This document shows, piece by piece, positions 42,143 through 51,137 of a stretch of 64,000 nucleotides of DNA; position 1 is the stretch's first letter; the number at the start of each line of letters is the position of its first letter. The stretch comes from an uncultured Flammeovirgaceae bacterium (GTDB lineage Bacteria > Bacteroidota > Bacteroidia > Cytophagales > Cyclobacteriaceae). Where the stretch lies: positions 62,001 through 126,000 of the forward strand of contig CAKZYA010000006.1 in assembly GCA_937883755.1 (NCBI GenBank), read 5' to 3'. The position numbers and the translations under genes were made by a program. The notes beneath the pieces were generated by a model. That model saw only the letters and a list, made by a program, of their open reading frames with translations, ran no database searches and was not told where the DNA came from.

Positions 42143-43396
42143 TTACTGAAATGGTTGATAGGTAAATTTGCGCCAAAGCCTTTCTAAAGGACCTTGATCA
42201 AATTTTTGCATCCAAAACCAACTGATACTGAGTTGAAGCAGCCAAATGCCTATTACAATCAGCAGTAGTTCAGCGCGTGAATACTGATTGTACTTTCCCA
42301 ATCCGTAACCGTAGAAGATCAGCCCGCAAATAATACTTTGCAGTATATAGTTGCTAAGAGCCATTCTACCCACCAGCGAAATCGGGTTAGCTGTAAATCT
42401 CTTGAGGTATTTTTGATAGACCCCATTGAATAACAGAATGTAGGCCAGCCCTAATGTCTGTTTAGGAAAAGTAAATAACCAGCTCTGTCCTACACTTTTC
42501 ACAGGTTCGAAATACTCAAATGTCCAGTGATAGTACCGGAAATAATTCGTCGTTAGTGCAGCAACCAAAATAATCAGCGTAATGGGCCAGTAATACGTTA
42601 CCGAGCGATAATTGTGGAACACGCCTAATTTGTACAGTATTATTCCGAGAACCATCATCAAGAGTGTGCGGAACAGTATGCCTTGGTAAAAGACAGCACC
42701 TTTATGGACTTTTGTATGTTCGGCATTGGCTAGCCAGCCTTGATAAAGTGTAGTCCGCGGTACATCTATATTAGAGTGATCTGCCTCACCAGGCTGAGTT
42801 CTTTTCTTCCAGGTTTCTATCCTTTTTTGATCTTCTTCGGTTTGTTCTTCTAAAGTTAGCTTAACCGCCTGGGTATATTCACGGAATTGTTCTTTAGTCT
42901 TACTCGTACGTTCGTAGGAGTTATAAAGCAGTATTCCAGCAAATAGCAGTACAACAATTACTAGCTGATTTACCTTGAATGAACGGAGGGGAAACAGGAA
43001 AAAGCCGCAAGCAGCATAGTGATACAAAACGTCACCGTCCCAGATTAAGTAGGCATGGATAAGACCAAAGATGAATAACCAAAGTAACCGTCGGGCATAA
43101 ATATCCATCGCCTTCAGTCCCAAATTTTTACGTTCTAATCTTTCTAAGAAAATATAGAAGCCCACTCCGAACAGTAAGGTAAACATACTAAAGAACTTAC
43201 CTTGGGCTAGAAAGAATACCCAAAAACGGACGAGATGGTCAGCCTCACTAGCGAAACCATATTTGTATGGATTCCAAGGGTCGGGATAGGAAAAAGACTC
43301 AATGTTGATGATTAAGATGCCTAACAATGCAATCCCTCGTAAAAAGTCAAGTGAGTTAATTCTCTCAGATAGTGAAGTAGGCTCTAGCACTAGCAA
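42143..43396 (-). CDS. DUF418-family membrane protein
   Basis: 417 residues with ten or so membrane helices. NSLDFLRGIALLGILIINI and GKFFSMFTLLFGVGFYIF are the standard opening of the DUF418 (YeiB-like) family, and ANPISLVGRMALSNYILQSI the C-terminal signature. These proteins are thought to be transporters or acyltransferase-like; function not established. It ends 31 bp before the BlaI-type gene on the same strand, so it may be part of the same stress operon. Confidence 0.85.
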   Translation of the reverse strand: MLVLEPTSLSERINSLDFLRGIALLGILIINIESFSYPDPWNPYKYGFASEADHLVRFWVFFLAQGKFFSMFTLLFGVGFYIFLERLERKNLGLKAMDIYARRLLWLFIFGLIHAYLIWDGDVLYHYAACGFFLFPLRSFKVNQLVIVVLLFAGILLYNSYERTSKTKEQFREYTQAVKLTLEEQTEEDQKRIETWKKRTQPGEADHSNIDVPRTTLYQGWLANAEHTKVHKGAVFYQGILFRTLLMMVLGIILYKLGVFHNYRSVTYYWPITLIILVAALTTNYFRYYHWTFEYFEPVKSVGQSWLFTFPKQTLGLAYILLFNGVYQKYLKRFTANPISLVGRMALSNYILQSIICGLIFYGYGLGKYNQYSRAELLLIVIGIWLLQLSISWFWMQKFDQGPLERLWRKFTYQPFQ

Positions 43397-43409
43397 TGTT
43401 TACTATTAG

Positions 43410-43427
43410 TATAGTTTATATACTATA
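43410..43427. promoter_or_regulatory. Palindrome upstream of DUF418
   Basis: TATAGT-N6-ACTATA, 13 bp before the DUF418 start on the minus strand. BlaI-type repressors bind palindromes with TAC/GTA-like arms, so an operator is possible, but an A+T-rich palindrome could be chance. Confidence 0.35.
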
Positions 43428-43652
43428 AATGTAGTAATAAAAATTGCTAATCAAAATGATCACTACTACTCGGCCGTGATACTTAATAATTCGCTAACCT
43501 TACTCTAGTCTTCTTTTACTATTAACTCACGCTCTTCGGCTATTTCAAAGAGGTGGAAGAGGAGTAAATATCTTAGTGTCAGTGAGGTGACAAACAGTAA
43601 ATAGGTAAATCAACGTTGTAACATCAGTGTTTAAACTTTAATTTTAGTATAA

Positions 43653-44165
43653 ATGTCATTACCTTCTCGAGAAAACCAATTATCAGAGTTGGCTTCATAC
43701 TCAAAACGTATGCGAATTGAAGATCAGATTCAACAGCGGACTTTCTCGAACGAATGGCATAAGCTGCGGGTTAATCTTATGTACACCAGTAACTGGTTGC
43801 GAGGTGAACTTACGCAGTTCTTGAAACCATTCGGTATTACCCAACAACAATTCAATATACTGCGAATACTACGCGGTCAGCATCCTGATGCCCTCAGCAC
43901 GCAACAACTGCGCGAGCGCCTGATTGACCGGATGTCGGACACTTCCCGGCTGGTAGATCGCCTACAACAAAAAGGGCTAGCTTGTAAAGGTGAGTGCCGT
44001 AAAGACAAGCGATTGGTCGATATTACAATCACCGAAAAAGGACTAACATTACTTTGCCAGATTGATGAGCGTATGGCTGACTTAGATAAAAACATGCAAA
44101 GCTTAACTGAACAAGAAGCCAAGGTACTCAACAGACTACTCGATCGTCTCCGCCAGGATACTTAA
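43653..44165 (+). CDS. MarR-family transcriptional regulator
   Basis: 170 residues with the MarR winged helix: GITQQQFNILRILRGQHPDAL, STQQLRERLIDRMSDTSRLVDRLQQKGL (recognition helix) and RKDKRLVDITITEKGLTLL (wing). A 30-residue N-terminal extension precedes the core. The regulated genes are not evident; the following gene is hypothetical and a peroxiredoxin-like gene lies 0.7 kb downstream. The cysteines near the wing (LACKGECRKDK) could respond to oxidants, which is speculation. Confidence 0.88.
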   Translation: MSLPSRENQLSELASYSKRMRIEDQIQQRTFSNEWHKLRVNLMYTSNWLRGELTQFLKPFGITQQQFNILRILRGQHPDALSTQQLRERLIDRMSDTSRLVDRLQQKGLACKGECRKDKRLVDITITEKGLTLLCQIDERMADLDKNMQSLTEQEAKVLNRLLDRLRQDT

Positions 44166-44223
44166 ATATTGTTCTAACTACTCGTGCTTATTGTGAGAGT
44201 TGTTCATCTACCATTAGTGAAAT

Positions 44224-44769
44224 ATGCTATTTTCGAAGAAGAGAAAAGAAAAGCTATTTAATCATCTCGGTGATCCTCCCGAACCATGGGAAAAAAGAGT
44301 TATTATCCCTGCATCGGGAATCATTGCGGGAGGTTGGACTAAAGATAGTAAAATCTTCTTGTTGTCCTCGAACGGATATTCGGTAATAAATCCACTGATA
44401 GGGGAAATTGAGATAAGAAATTGGGATGAGGATAATTCGGCAAATAGCAACTTCTCTTCGGATAACCTAGAATATACAATATCAGAACTAAACGAAACAG
44501 TAAGAGTATTCGGACTGAGAGGTGGAAATGGAAACCATCTTACCTCTGATTATTGGAATTTAGACTCTTTCTGTCCTGGACTTGGTCAACAGATTGTAGG
44601 GTTAATTAACTTAGAAGATAAATCTAATTATCCGGAGTATTGGAGAAATTTCTATCTAATAGAACTTAAGAGACTTGAATACTTTACTCTCACCTACGGA
44701 TTTTCTCCAAATGAAAAATGTTTTGGAATCTTTGGATCAGGCGGTGCGGAAGTTTTCAGTAGAGAATAG
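44224..44769 (+). CDS. Hypothetical protein
   Basis: 181 residues, not recognised. No signal peptide or membrane segment. The sequence alternates beta-like strands and aromatic residues (GWTKDSKIFLLSSNGYSVIN, DYWNLDSFCPGLGQQIVG) and is acidic in the middle. It is more A+T-rich than neighbours, a possible sign of recent acquisition. Such small soluble singletons in Bacteroidota are sometimes immunity-like proteins, but no toxin gene is next to it. Confidence 0.5.
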   Translation: MLFSKKRKEKLFNHLGDPPEPWEKRVIIPASGIIAGGWTKDSKIFLLSSNGYSVINPLIGEIEIRNWDEDNSANSNFSSDNLEYTISELNETVRVFGLRGGNGNHLTSDYWNLDSFCPGLGQQIVGLINLEDKSNYPEYWRNFYLIELKRLEYFTLTYGFSPNEKCFGIFGSGGAEVFSRE

Positions 44770-44814
44770 AATGACATAAAACTTATCGGAAAGCCTCCTC
44801 TAATTACTTTCAAG

Positions 44815-44843
44815 TATCCATTATCACTTATCAATTTTCAACT
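44815..44843 (+). repeat. TATCAATTTTCAA leader repeat, copy 6 (peroxiredoxin-like)
   Basis: TATCCATTATCACTTATCAA followed by TTTTCAACT, ending six bases before the ATG at 44850: the same TTTTCAACT-N6-ATG spacing as in front of thyA. Confidence 0.6.
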
Positions 44844-44849
44844 AATCTC

Positions 44850-45494
44850 ATGTCATTACGAAATAGACTAGACGCTCGGCGAACCGATTTCAACCAGAAA
44901 GCTCCCCAAACCACTAAAGACGCTTACCAGCGTGGTGTAGAATCCGTGGCTGATAGCGGTATTGTACAGCAAGCCAAAAATGAACGCGATCAGGCGATTG
45001 ATTTTATCTTATCTAATGCTCAAGGGCGATCAGTAAGTTTAGCCGAATATCTAAAGCAAGGCCCGGTGGTATTAACCTGGTACCGAGGCGGCTGGTGTCC
45101 TTACTGCAACATTACATTACGAGCACTACAACAGGCTCTACCCAAAATCAAAGCCGAAGGAGCCAATTTGTTAGCACTCACCCCCGAACTACCGAATAAG
45201 TCACTCAGTACTCAGGAAAAAAACGAATTAGAATTTGAGGTGCTTACTGACCAAGATAACCAAGTTGCCCGAGAGTACGGACTAGTTTTTAAGCTCACCC
45301 CCGAGGTAAGTGAGTTGTACAAGCGAAACCTTAGCCTGTCAGAATACAACGGAAACGATAGTGATGAGCTTCCTATCGCGGCTACCTATGTTATTGACCA
45401 AAAGGGTGAAATTCGGTACGCATTTTTAGATGCTGAGTACCGCCATCGAGCTGAACCTGAGCAGATTATTGAGGTGCTTCAATCCATCCATTAA
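44850..45494 (+). CDS. Peroxiredoxin-like thioredoxin-fold protein
   Basis: 214 residues. VVLTWYRGGWCPYCNITL is the active-site segment of the AhpC/TSA-like family, with a CPYC pair that could form a disulfide in the manner of thioredoxins. EYGLVFKLTPEVSELY and IAATYVIDQKGEIRYAF complete the fold. An N-terminal helical extension of about 60 residues precedes it. It probably reduces peroxides or disulfides in the cytoplasm. No signal peptide. The upstream leader carries the TATCAATTTTCAA repeat. Confidence 0.86.
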   Translation: MSLRNRLDARRTDFNQKAPQTTKDAYQRGVESVADSGIVQQAKNERDQAIDFILSNAQGRSVSLAEYLKQGPVVLTWYRGGWCPYCNITLRALQQALPKIKAEGANLLALTPELPNKSLSTQEKNELEFEVLTDQDNQVAREYGLVFKLTPEVSELYKRNLSLSEYNGNDSDELPIAATYVIDQKGEIRYAFLDAEYRHRAEPEQIIEVLQSIH

Positions 45495-45624
45495 TCCTAG
45501 TATCTGCTCCGAATTTAGCTGAAAACTTCCTAGAGCATTATCTACTACTGATAGTAGACAATACATTTTGAGGAACTTAGGCTATTAAAATTTCTCCAGA
45601 TAGATATGAAATAAAAAAATTAAT

Positions 45625-45643
45625 CAAATAGTTAAACTATCTG
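45625..45643. promoter_or_regulatory. 19-bp palindrome upstream of an outer-membrane protein gene
   Basis: CAAATAGTTAAACTATCTG: the inner 13 bases ATAGTT-A-AACTAT are a perfect palindrome and the arms extend to nine bases with one mismatch. About 50 bp before the start codon at 45696, an operator-like place. Confidence 0.5.
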
Positions 45644-45695
45644 ATTGTATTCACGTATCCTTACTCATCATCAGAGATTTATTTTTTAAGAAGCA

Positions 45696-46946
45696 ATGGG
45701 GATCAAAGGTGGAGCTAGTAACAGATTGAATCATAAAGGTTGTCATTTTTTGTTTCTGATACGGAGAACTCCTAAACAAGTTAGATTCATCTCTAGTCAG
45801 TGGCTACTAAGCTTTTTCGTTAGCAGTTATATGCTAATGGTCGGCACACCAGCATCAGCCCAGTGGATTGACGATGCCATCGAGTTTTTCACACTTCATC
45901 CCAATCGCCGAAATGTACGTCAGGATAGCAGCCTGTATCCGGCCAAAATAGTACTATCACCCGTGGTTATTTACTCACCAGAGACCAGCGTAGGGTTGGG
46001 GGTAGGTGCCAAATATCTATTTAAGATGAGAGGTTCCGGCAATGAGACCCGGACATCTAACATGCCGATGTCGGTCATCTACACCCTGGAAAATCAGTTT
46101 ATTGCCTACTCTGGATTTGAGATTTTCTCCAACCAAGAGCGATGGATGCTGACTGGTAACCTCCGCTATCAGATATTTCCGCAACTATACTACGGTATTG
46201 GTCGCAACACTCCCCGAAGTAATGAAGAAGAATACAACTACACCCAAGTACTGATTGAACCCATTTTACTAAAGCGCGTGTTTGCTCGGTATTTATTTCT
46301 TGGCGGTGGTGTTCGTTATAACCGAATTAGCAACGTGGAGTTAGAGACTGATGGATTATTAGCGAATAGCGACTATCCTGGTTCTAACGGATCTACCTCG
46401 GTAGGTACCCAGTTAGCTGCGGTCTACGACAGTCGCGATAATTTGCTTAACGCTCACCGGGGCTGGTATCTGGAACTTACCCACGGCTTCTATAGTAAAG
46501 TGCTGGGAGGGACGCAGGAGTTTCAGCTTACCCGCGTGGATTTACGCCACTACTTTCGCCCCTTCCGAAACCGTTCTGATGTGTTGGCTTTCCAGTTTAT
46601 GAGTCACTTCAGCTATGATGGAGCTCCCCTAAATGAGCTAGCAGCAATGGGCAGTGAAGAAATTATGCGGGGCTATTATGAAGGGCGCTACCTAGACCGC
46701 AAGCTGATTGCTGCTCAGGTAGAGTACCGGGCAAAATTAGTAGGCCGATTAGGTGGTGTACTTTTCTTGGGTGCGGGCGACGTTGCCCATCAGGTAAAAG
46801 ACTTTCAACTGGAGAATATGCGGGGTTCGGTAGGGTTTGGCCTGCGCTTTTTATTAGATAAACGAGAAGATCTGAATATCCGAGCGGATTGGGGATTTGG
46901 TAACCGCACCAATAACTATTATCTCAATATTGCCGAGGCTTTCTAG
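45696..46946 (+). CDS. BamA/TamA-type outer-membrane barrel protein
   Basis: 416 residues. After an unusually long basic N-terminus (about 45 residues) and a hydrophobic stretch ending in GTPASAQ, the rest is an outer-membrane beta-barrel of the surface-antigen family: VGLGVGAKYLFKMRGSG, LAAVYDSRDNLLNAHRGWYL (the Omp85 hallmark DxRDNxxxPxxG-like strand), and a C-terminal strand ending in aromatic Phe (NIAEAF). No POTRA domains. The true start may lie further in, near the hydrophobic segment. Role unknown; possibly an outer-membrane channel or lipid-linked protein. Confidence 0.82.
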   Translation: MGIKGGASNRLNHKGCHFLFLIRRTPKQVRFISSQWLLSFFVSSYMLMVGTPASAQWIDDAIEFFTLHPNRRNVRQDSSLYPAKIVLSPVVIYSPETSVGLGVGAKYLFKMRGSGNETRTSNMPMSVIYTLENQFIAYSGFEIFSNQERWMLTGNLRYQIFPQLYYGIGRNTPRSNEEEYNYTQVLIEPILLKRVFARYLFLGGGVRYNRISNVELETDGLLANSDYPGSNGSTSVGTQLAAVYDSRDNLLNAHRGWYLELTHGFYSKVLGGTQEFQLTRVDLRHYFRPFRNRSDVLAFQFMSHFSYDGAPLNELAAMGSEEIMRGYYEGRYLDRKLIAAQVEYRAKLVGRLGGVLFLGAGDVAHQVKDFQLENMRGSVGFGLRFLLDKREDLNIRADWGFGNRTNNYYLNIAEAF

Positions 46947-47246
46947 AATAAATCCACTTAGCCATACCTTTTTGTTTTGGCGTTGATGAACCGCCTTTCT
47001 AACTTGGATTCCCCTTGCTGAAAAGCCACATAATGTGAGATAGGACTAAGAACATTTTTCTATTGTTTGGGGAAGATTTGCTGTCTGAGCAAAGCGAGTT
47101 TCAAATCTTTCTAGATTTTTTGCTTACTTTTTCATCGATGGAAAAAGCCGACGCGGCGCGGTAAGAGCCACCCAGCTTGAGGGTGAGAGTTTGATAATCA
47201 GGCGCTTATGAATTTCCATTGATAAACGTCAATCCATATTTACATC
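46947..47246. other. Intergenic region with repeat-like element
   Basis: About 300 bases without a gene. From 47083 the sequence contains AAGATTTGCTGTCTGAG, AAATCTTTCTAGATTTTTTG and CTTTTTCATCGATGGAAAAA, a series of dyads I associate with a common Bacteroidota intergenic element. The CTTTTTC/GGAAAAAG part may also act as a weak terminator for the barrel gene. Confidence 0.4.
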
Positions 47247-47852
47247 ATGCAGAAAGATACCGAAGAAAAAATTCTGGATGCCGCCAAAGAGATTTTCTCT
47301 CAAAAGGGTTTTGACGGTGCTCGTATGCAGGAGATTGCCGATAAAGCCGATATTAATAAGGCTATGCTACATTACTACTTTCGGAGTAAGCAGCAGTTGT
47401 TTGAGCGAATTGTAGAATCGCATATTCAGCTCATTACTCCCAAGTTAGTAGAAGCAATTTCGGATTCAGGTACTGTTATAGAAAATTTGGAGCGGTTAGT
47501 AGATATATATATTGATACCATCATTGAGAACCCTTCCATGCCGATGTTTTTGTTGAATGAGCTGTCGCAGCGGCGGGTAGATGCGTTTAAGCAGATGAAA
47601 AAAGTGTTGGAACGCGAGAAAGCAATCGCTAAGCTATTTCAGAAAATGAAGGAAGAGCAAAAGCGGGGAGTTCTTAAAGAAATTCCGCCGCATCATTTGC
47701 TGCTTTCGGTCATGTCGCTTATTGTGTTTCCGTTTATTGCCTGGCCAGTTTTTCAGCATCTCATCGAGATTCCCGAGGAACAATACAATTCCATGATGCT
47801 AGAACGAAAGCCAATTGTTAAAGATTTTATTCGCTCGGCGATAACCAAATAA
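47247..47852 (+). CDS. TetR/AcrR-family transcriptional repressor of the efflux operon
   Basis: 201 residues. The N-terminal helix-turn-helix is KILDAAKEIFSQKGFDGARMQEIADKADINKAMLHYYFRSKQQLF, textbook TetR; the remainder is the helical ligand-binding and dimerisation domain. It precedes, on the same strand, an eight-part efflux operon similar to ybhGFSR, which in E. coli is under the TetR protein CecR/YbiH. Two TAAC-A/TGGTTA palindromes between this gene and the tolC-like gene are its probable binding sites. Confidence 0.9.
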   Translation: MQKDTEEKILDAAKEIFSQKGFDGARMQEIADKADINKAMLHYYFRSKQQLFERIVESHIQLITPKLVEAISDSGTVIENLERLVDIYIDTIIENPSMPMFLLNELSQRRVDAFKQMKKVLEREKAIAKLFQKMKEEQKRGVLKEIPPHHLLLSVMSLIVFPFIAWPVFQHLIEIPEEQYNSMMLERKPIVKDFIRSAITK

Positions 47853-47869
47853 AAAATTTTACGTATTCT

Positions 47870-47883
47870 TAACTAAATGGTTA
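47870..47883 (+). promoter_or_regulatory. Predicted TetR operator 1
   Basis: TAACTAAATGGTTA: arms with one mismatch around AA. The longer match TTAACTAAATGGTTAAATC resembles operator 2 (CTAACCAAATGGTTAAATC) 111 bp downstream. Confidence 0.6.
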
Positions 47884-47980
47884 AATCAATTGATGGGAAT
47901 GGTTTCACAACATTTTATCCTCACTATAAATAGCGGGATCTAAATCACAGGAGGAAAGCGCTATTTTTTTGAATACAAAC

Positions 47981-47994
47981 TAACCAAATGGTTA
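47981..47994 (+). promoter_or_regulatory. Predicted TetR operator 2
   Basis: TAACCAAATGGTTA has perfect TAACCA/TGGTTA arms around AA and lies 19 bp before the start of the tolC-like gene, where a bound repressor would block the start of the transcript or translation. Confidence 0.65.
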
Positions 47995-48013
47995 AATCTA
48001 ATTGTAATACTCA

Positions 48014-49291
48014 ATGGCAGAAGTAAGAATTATGACGGGGATATGTTTAGTACTGGCTGCGCTTACTGCAGTCGGACAAACTGCCCCGTCGCCAACACTA
48101 ACGCTGCGAGAGGTATATCAGCTAGCCGAACAGAACTATCCGCTTATTAAAGATGCGGCTTTTATCGACAAAATTGAGGACGTTAGCCTGGAGTCTATCC
48201 AGCGTAGTGGTCTCCCGCAGATTAGTCTAAACGGAGTAGGTCAGGTACAAAGTGAGAATATCACCATTCCTCTCGGAGAAAATGTTCTGGAAGCTCCCAC
48301 CGAAACTTACAATCTCTATGTCGGAGTCAACTACGATCTCTACGACGGAGGAGCGAAGAAGGCTCAACGGAATATTGAGACGGCATCAGCGAATGTAGAA
48401 CGTAAATCACTGGATGTTCAGCTACGTAGAACTAAAGAACGGGTAAATAATCTAGTATTTGCTATTTCGCTCGCCCGAAAGCAAAAGCAGATTCTGCAAA
48501 CTTCTCGCGACGATCTGGACACGAATATCGCCACGCTGCAAGCAGGCTATGAGAATGGAGTAGTTCTGGAAAGCGAAGTTGCTAAACTCAAGGTAAGGCA
48601 ACTTGAACTTGCCTCCGAAATTATTAAGACCGACGGCAATATTGATACCTACTTTGCCCTTCTAGGGCAACTGACTGGCCGAGTATTCCCTAGAGACATA
48701 CAAATCGATATGCCTAAGGAGTATCCTCCCTTTCAGTTGAATGAAGTTAGTCGGCCCGAGCAGGAGCTATTTAATAACCAAAAGCGGTTGTTTGAGGCTC
48801 AGGAATCATCCATCTCCGCTCGTACCCGTCCTAAAATTTCACTGTTTGCCCAGGGTGGAATAGGCTATCCCAATCCGCTAAACTTCGCTGACTTTAGCAC
48901 CGCCCCCTACGGCCTAGGTGGAATAAAACTTAACTGGAACCTAATCGACTTCGGAAAAGGAAATCTGGATAAACAACGGTTGCAACTACAGCAAGAGCAG
49001 GTAGAAGTAGACCGAGAACTTTTTCTGTTTGATGTTAACTCCGAAGCAAAAGAATATCAAGAGAAAATCGCGACGCTAGAGGCTCAAATTGAAAACGACG
49101 AAACCATTGTGCAGTTTCAGCAGGAAATTCTGGATCAGTCGCAGGTACAGCTAGATAACGGGGTAATCAATTCCAACGATTATGTTACCCAAGTCAATGC
49201 CACTATCAATGCTGAACAGCAACTGGAGTTTAATAGGATTCAACTCGAACAAACCATTATTGATTATCTGACGCTACTAGGTCAATTATAA
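48014..49291 (+). CDS. TolC-family outer-membrane efflux protein
   Basis: 425 residues. Two repeats of the TolC family with long helices (SLESIQRSGLPQISLNGVG, NVERKSLDVQLRRTKERVNN, YQEKIATLEAQIENDETIVQ) after a short signal sequence (MTGICLVLAALTAVGQ). Forms the outer-membrane tunnel that exports substrates passed by the HlyD-type and ABC proteins encoded next. It starts 19 bp after TetR operator 2 and the HlyD gene begins one base after its stop codon: one operon. Confidence 0.9.
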   Translation: MAEVRIMTGICLVLAALTAVGQTAPSPTLTLREVYQLAEQNYPLIKDAAFIDKIEDVSLESIQRSGLPQISLNGVGQVQSENITIPLGENVLEAPTETYNLYVGVNYDLYDGGAKKAQRNIETASANVERKSLDVQLRRTKERVNNLVFAISLARKQKQILQTSRDDLDTNIATLQAGYENGVVLESEVAKLKVRQLELASEIIKTDGNIDTYFALLGQLTGRVFPRDIQIDMPKEYPPFQLNEVSRPEQELFNNQKRLFEAQESSISARTRPKISLFAQGGIGYPNPLNFADFSTAPYGLGGIKLNWNLIDFGKGNLDKQRLQLQQEQVEVDRELFLFDVNSEAKEYQEKIATLEAQIENDETIVQFQQEILDQSQVQLDNGVINSNDYVTQVNATINAEQQLEFNRIQLEQTIIDYLTLLGQL

Positions 49292-49292
49292 A

Positions 49293-50204
49293 ATGAACAG
49301 CATGAAGCTATATTATTTACTAGGTGTAATTGCCGTTTTTCTAACGAGCTGCAACAATGGCGAGAAGTCTGACGCCTACGGTAACTTCGAGGCGACCAGC
49401 ATTACGGTAAGTGCCAAAGGTAGTGGTGAACTGATTACATTCAACGTAGAAGAAGGCCAACAACTAAAGGCGAATCAGCCGATAGGACTGATTGATACCA
49501 CTCAACTTCATTTAGAAAAACTAAGATTACAAGCCCAAATTGAAGCCCTCGATCTTAAACTACAGGAAGCCGATCCCGAAGTGGCCGTGCTGGTAAAAGA
49601 TAGAAGCAACCTCACTCGAGAGCGTGACCGTACCGAACGGCTACTGAAGGAGAAAGCCGCTACCCAGCAGCAGTTAGATGATTTTAACGGAAAGATTGAC
49701 GTCATCAACCAGCGAATTGAAGCCACCCGGCGTACGATCAACATTGCTAACCGAGGAATTCTGGCCGAACGAAAACCGCTGGAAGCTCAAATTGCCTTAG
49801 TAGAAAAACAATTACGCGATTATCGCATCATAAATCCGATCTCGGGTACGGTGCTCACTAAGTTTGCCGAACCCAGCGAACTGGTTAACCAAGGCTCACC
49901 GCTGTATAAAGTTGCCAATCTGGACGAGATGAAGCTCAAAGCCTACACCAGCGCTACCCTGCTGCAAAACGTCAAGCTCAATGATAAAGTAACGGTACTG
50001 ATTGATAAAGGAGAAGAGGATTATGAGGAACTCAGTGGGACTATCTCCTGGATTGCCAGCGATGCGGAGTTCACTCCCAAAACCATAGAAACTAAAGAGG
50101 AGCGGGTCAACCTGGTGTACGCCATTGAAGTGAAAGTCAGGAACGACGGCACACTGAAAATAGGCATGCCCGGTGAAGTGGTGTTTAACTCAACCGACGG
50201 ATAA
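49293..50204 (+). CDS. HlyD-type periplasmic adaptor lipoprotein (YbhG-like)
   Basis: 303 residues. A lipoprotein signal (LLGVIAVFLTSC) tethers it to the inner membrane. The lipoyl-like halves (GSGELITFNVEEGQQLKANQ and NPISGTVLTKFAEPSELVNQG) flank a coiled-coil hairpin (LTRERDRTERLLKEKAATQQ), followed by a beta-barrel domain. It bridges the TolC-type tunnel and the ABC pump. The ATG at 49302 (MKLYYLL) is an alternative start. The ABC ATPase gene begins immediately at its stop codon. Confidence 0.9.
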   Translation: MNSMKLYYLLGVIAVFLTSCNNGEKSDAYGNFEATSITVSAKGSGELITFNVEEGQQLKANQPIGLIDTTQLHLEKLRLQAQIEALDLKLQEADPEVAVLVKDRSNLTRERDRTERLLKEKAATQQQLDDFNGKIDVINQRIEATRRTINIANRGILAERKPLEAQIALVEKQLRDYRIINPISGTVLTKFAEPSELVNQGSPLYKVANLDEMKLKAYTSATLLQNVKLNDKVTVLIDKGEEDYEELSGTISWIASDAEFTPKTIETKEERVNLVYAIEVKVRNDGTLKIGMPGEVVFNSTDG

Positions 50205-51128
50205 ATGTCAGCCATTGTAGTAGACAATATCAGTAAGAGCTACGGCGATGTCCGGGCGCTAAAGTCTATCAACTTTGCCGTAGAAGACGGCGAACTCTTT
50301 GGGCTGATTGGCCCGGATGGAGCCGGTAAATCTACCCTCTTTCGGATTCTTACTACCCTATTGTTGGCCGACGAGGGCAATGGCCAGGTAGTAGGCCACG
50401 ATGTGGTGAAGGAATACAAAGCAGTCCGTCAGAAAGTAGGCTATATGCCGGGGCGATTTTCTCTCTACCAGGATTTAAGCGTAGAAGAAAACCTAACCTT
50501 CTTTGCCACCATCTTTGGTACCACTATTGAGGAGAACTACGATCTGGTCAAAGATATTTACGTTCAAATTGAGCCGTTTAAAGATCGCTTGGCGGGCAAT
50601 CTCTCGGGCGGGATGAAGCAGAAACTAGCACTCTGTTGTGCCTTGATCCATAAGCCGGAAGTGCTCTTTCTGGACGAGCCAACAACCGGAGTAGACGCGG
50701 TTAGTCGAAAAGAATTCTGGGACATGCTCAAAAGCCTTAAGGAAAAGAATGTCGCGATTTTGGTGAGTACGCCCTACATGGACGAAGCCAGTCTGTGCGA
50801 TCGCATCGCCTTGATACAAAACGGGGAAATCCTGAGTATTGATCAGCCCCAGCGCATGGTAGAAAAGTTCGATAAGCCGCTGTACGCGATCAAGGCCGAA
50901 AATACCTACCAAGCGCTCAAAGACCTGAGAACCCAACCGTTTACCGAAAGTGCGCTACCCTTCGGAGAATATATCCACCTCATCACTACCGACTTCCACG
51001 AAGCCCCCGAGATCAAGGCGCTGCTGGAACAAGAAGGAATTAAGGTGGAAGAAGTTAAGCCGATGAAAGCTACCGTAGAAGACATCTTCTTGGATCTATC
51101 AGAAGCGGAGGAAACGATTACCACTTAA
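50205..51128 (+). CDS. ABC transporter ATPase, N-terminal-half-of-YbhF type
   Basis: 307 residues, one nucleotide-binding domain: LIGPDGAGKSTLFRIL (Walker A), LSGGMKQKLALCCALI (signature) and EVLFLDEPTTGVD (Walker B). GPDGAGKST and the context match the first half of the double ATPase YbhF of E. coli. In this genome the two halves are separate genes, and this one carries an extra C-terminal tail of about 70 residues (IKALLEQEGIKVEEVKPMKA). It drives export in complex with the two permeases downstream. Confidence 0.9.
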   Translation: MSAIVVDNISKSYGDVRALKSINFAVEDGELFGLIGPDGAGKSTLFRILTTLLLADEGNGQVVGHDVVKEYKAVRQKVGYMPGRFSLYQDLSVEENLTFFATIFGTTIEENYDLVKDIYVQIEPFKDRLAGNLSGGMKQKLALCCALIHKPEVLFLDEPTTGVDAVSRKEFWDMLKSLKEKNVAILVSTPYMDEASLCDRIALIQNGEILSIDQPQRMVEKFDKPLYAIKAENTYQALKDLRTQPFTESALPFGEYIHLITTDFHEAPEIKALLEQEGIKVEEVKPMKATVEDIFLDLSEAEETITT

Positions 51129-51137
51129 TGTAGCCAA

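Noticed and set aside
47949-47955. GGAGGAA as a Shine-Dalgarno for the tolC-like gene
   Set aside because: It is about 60 bp before the start codon, too far to be a ribosome binding site.
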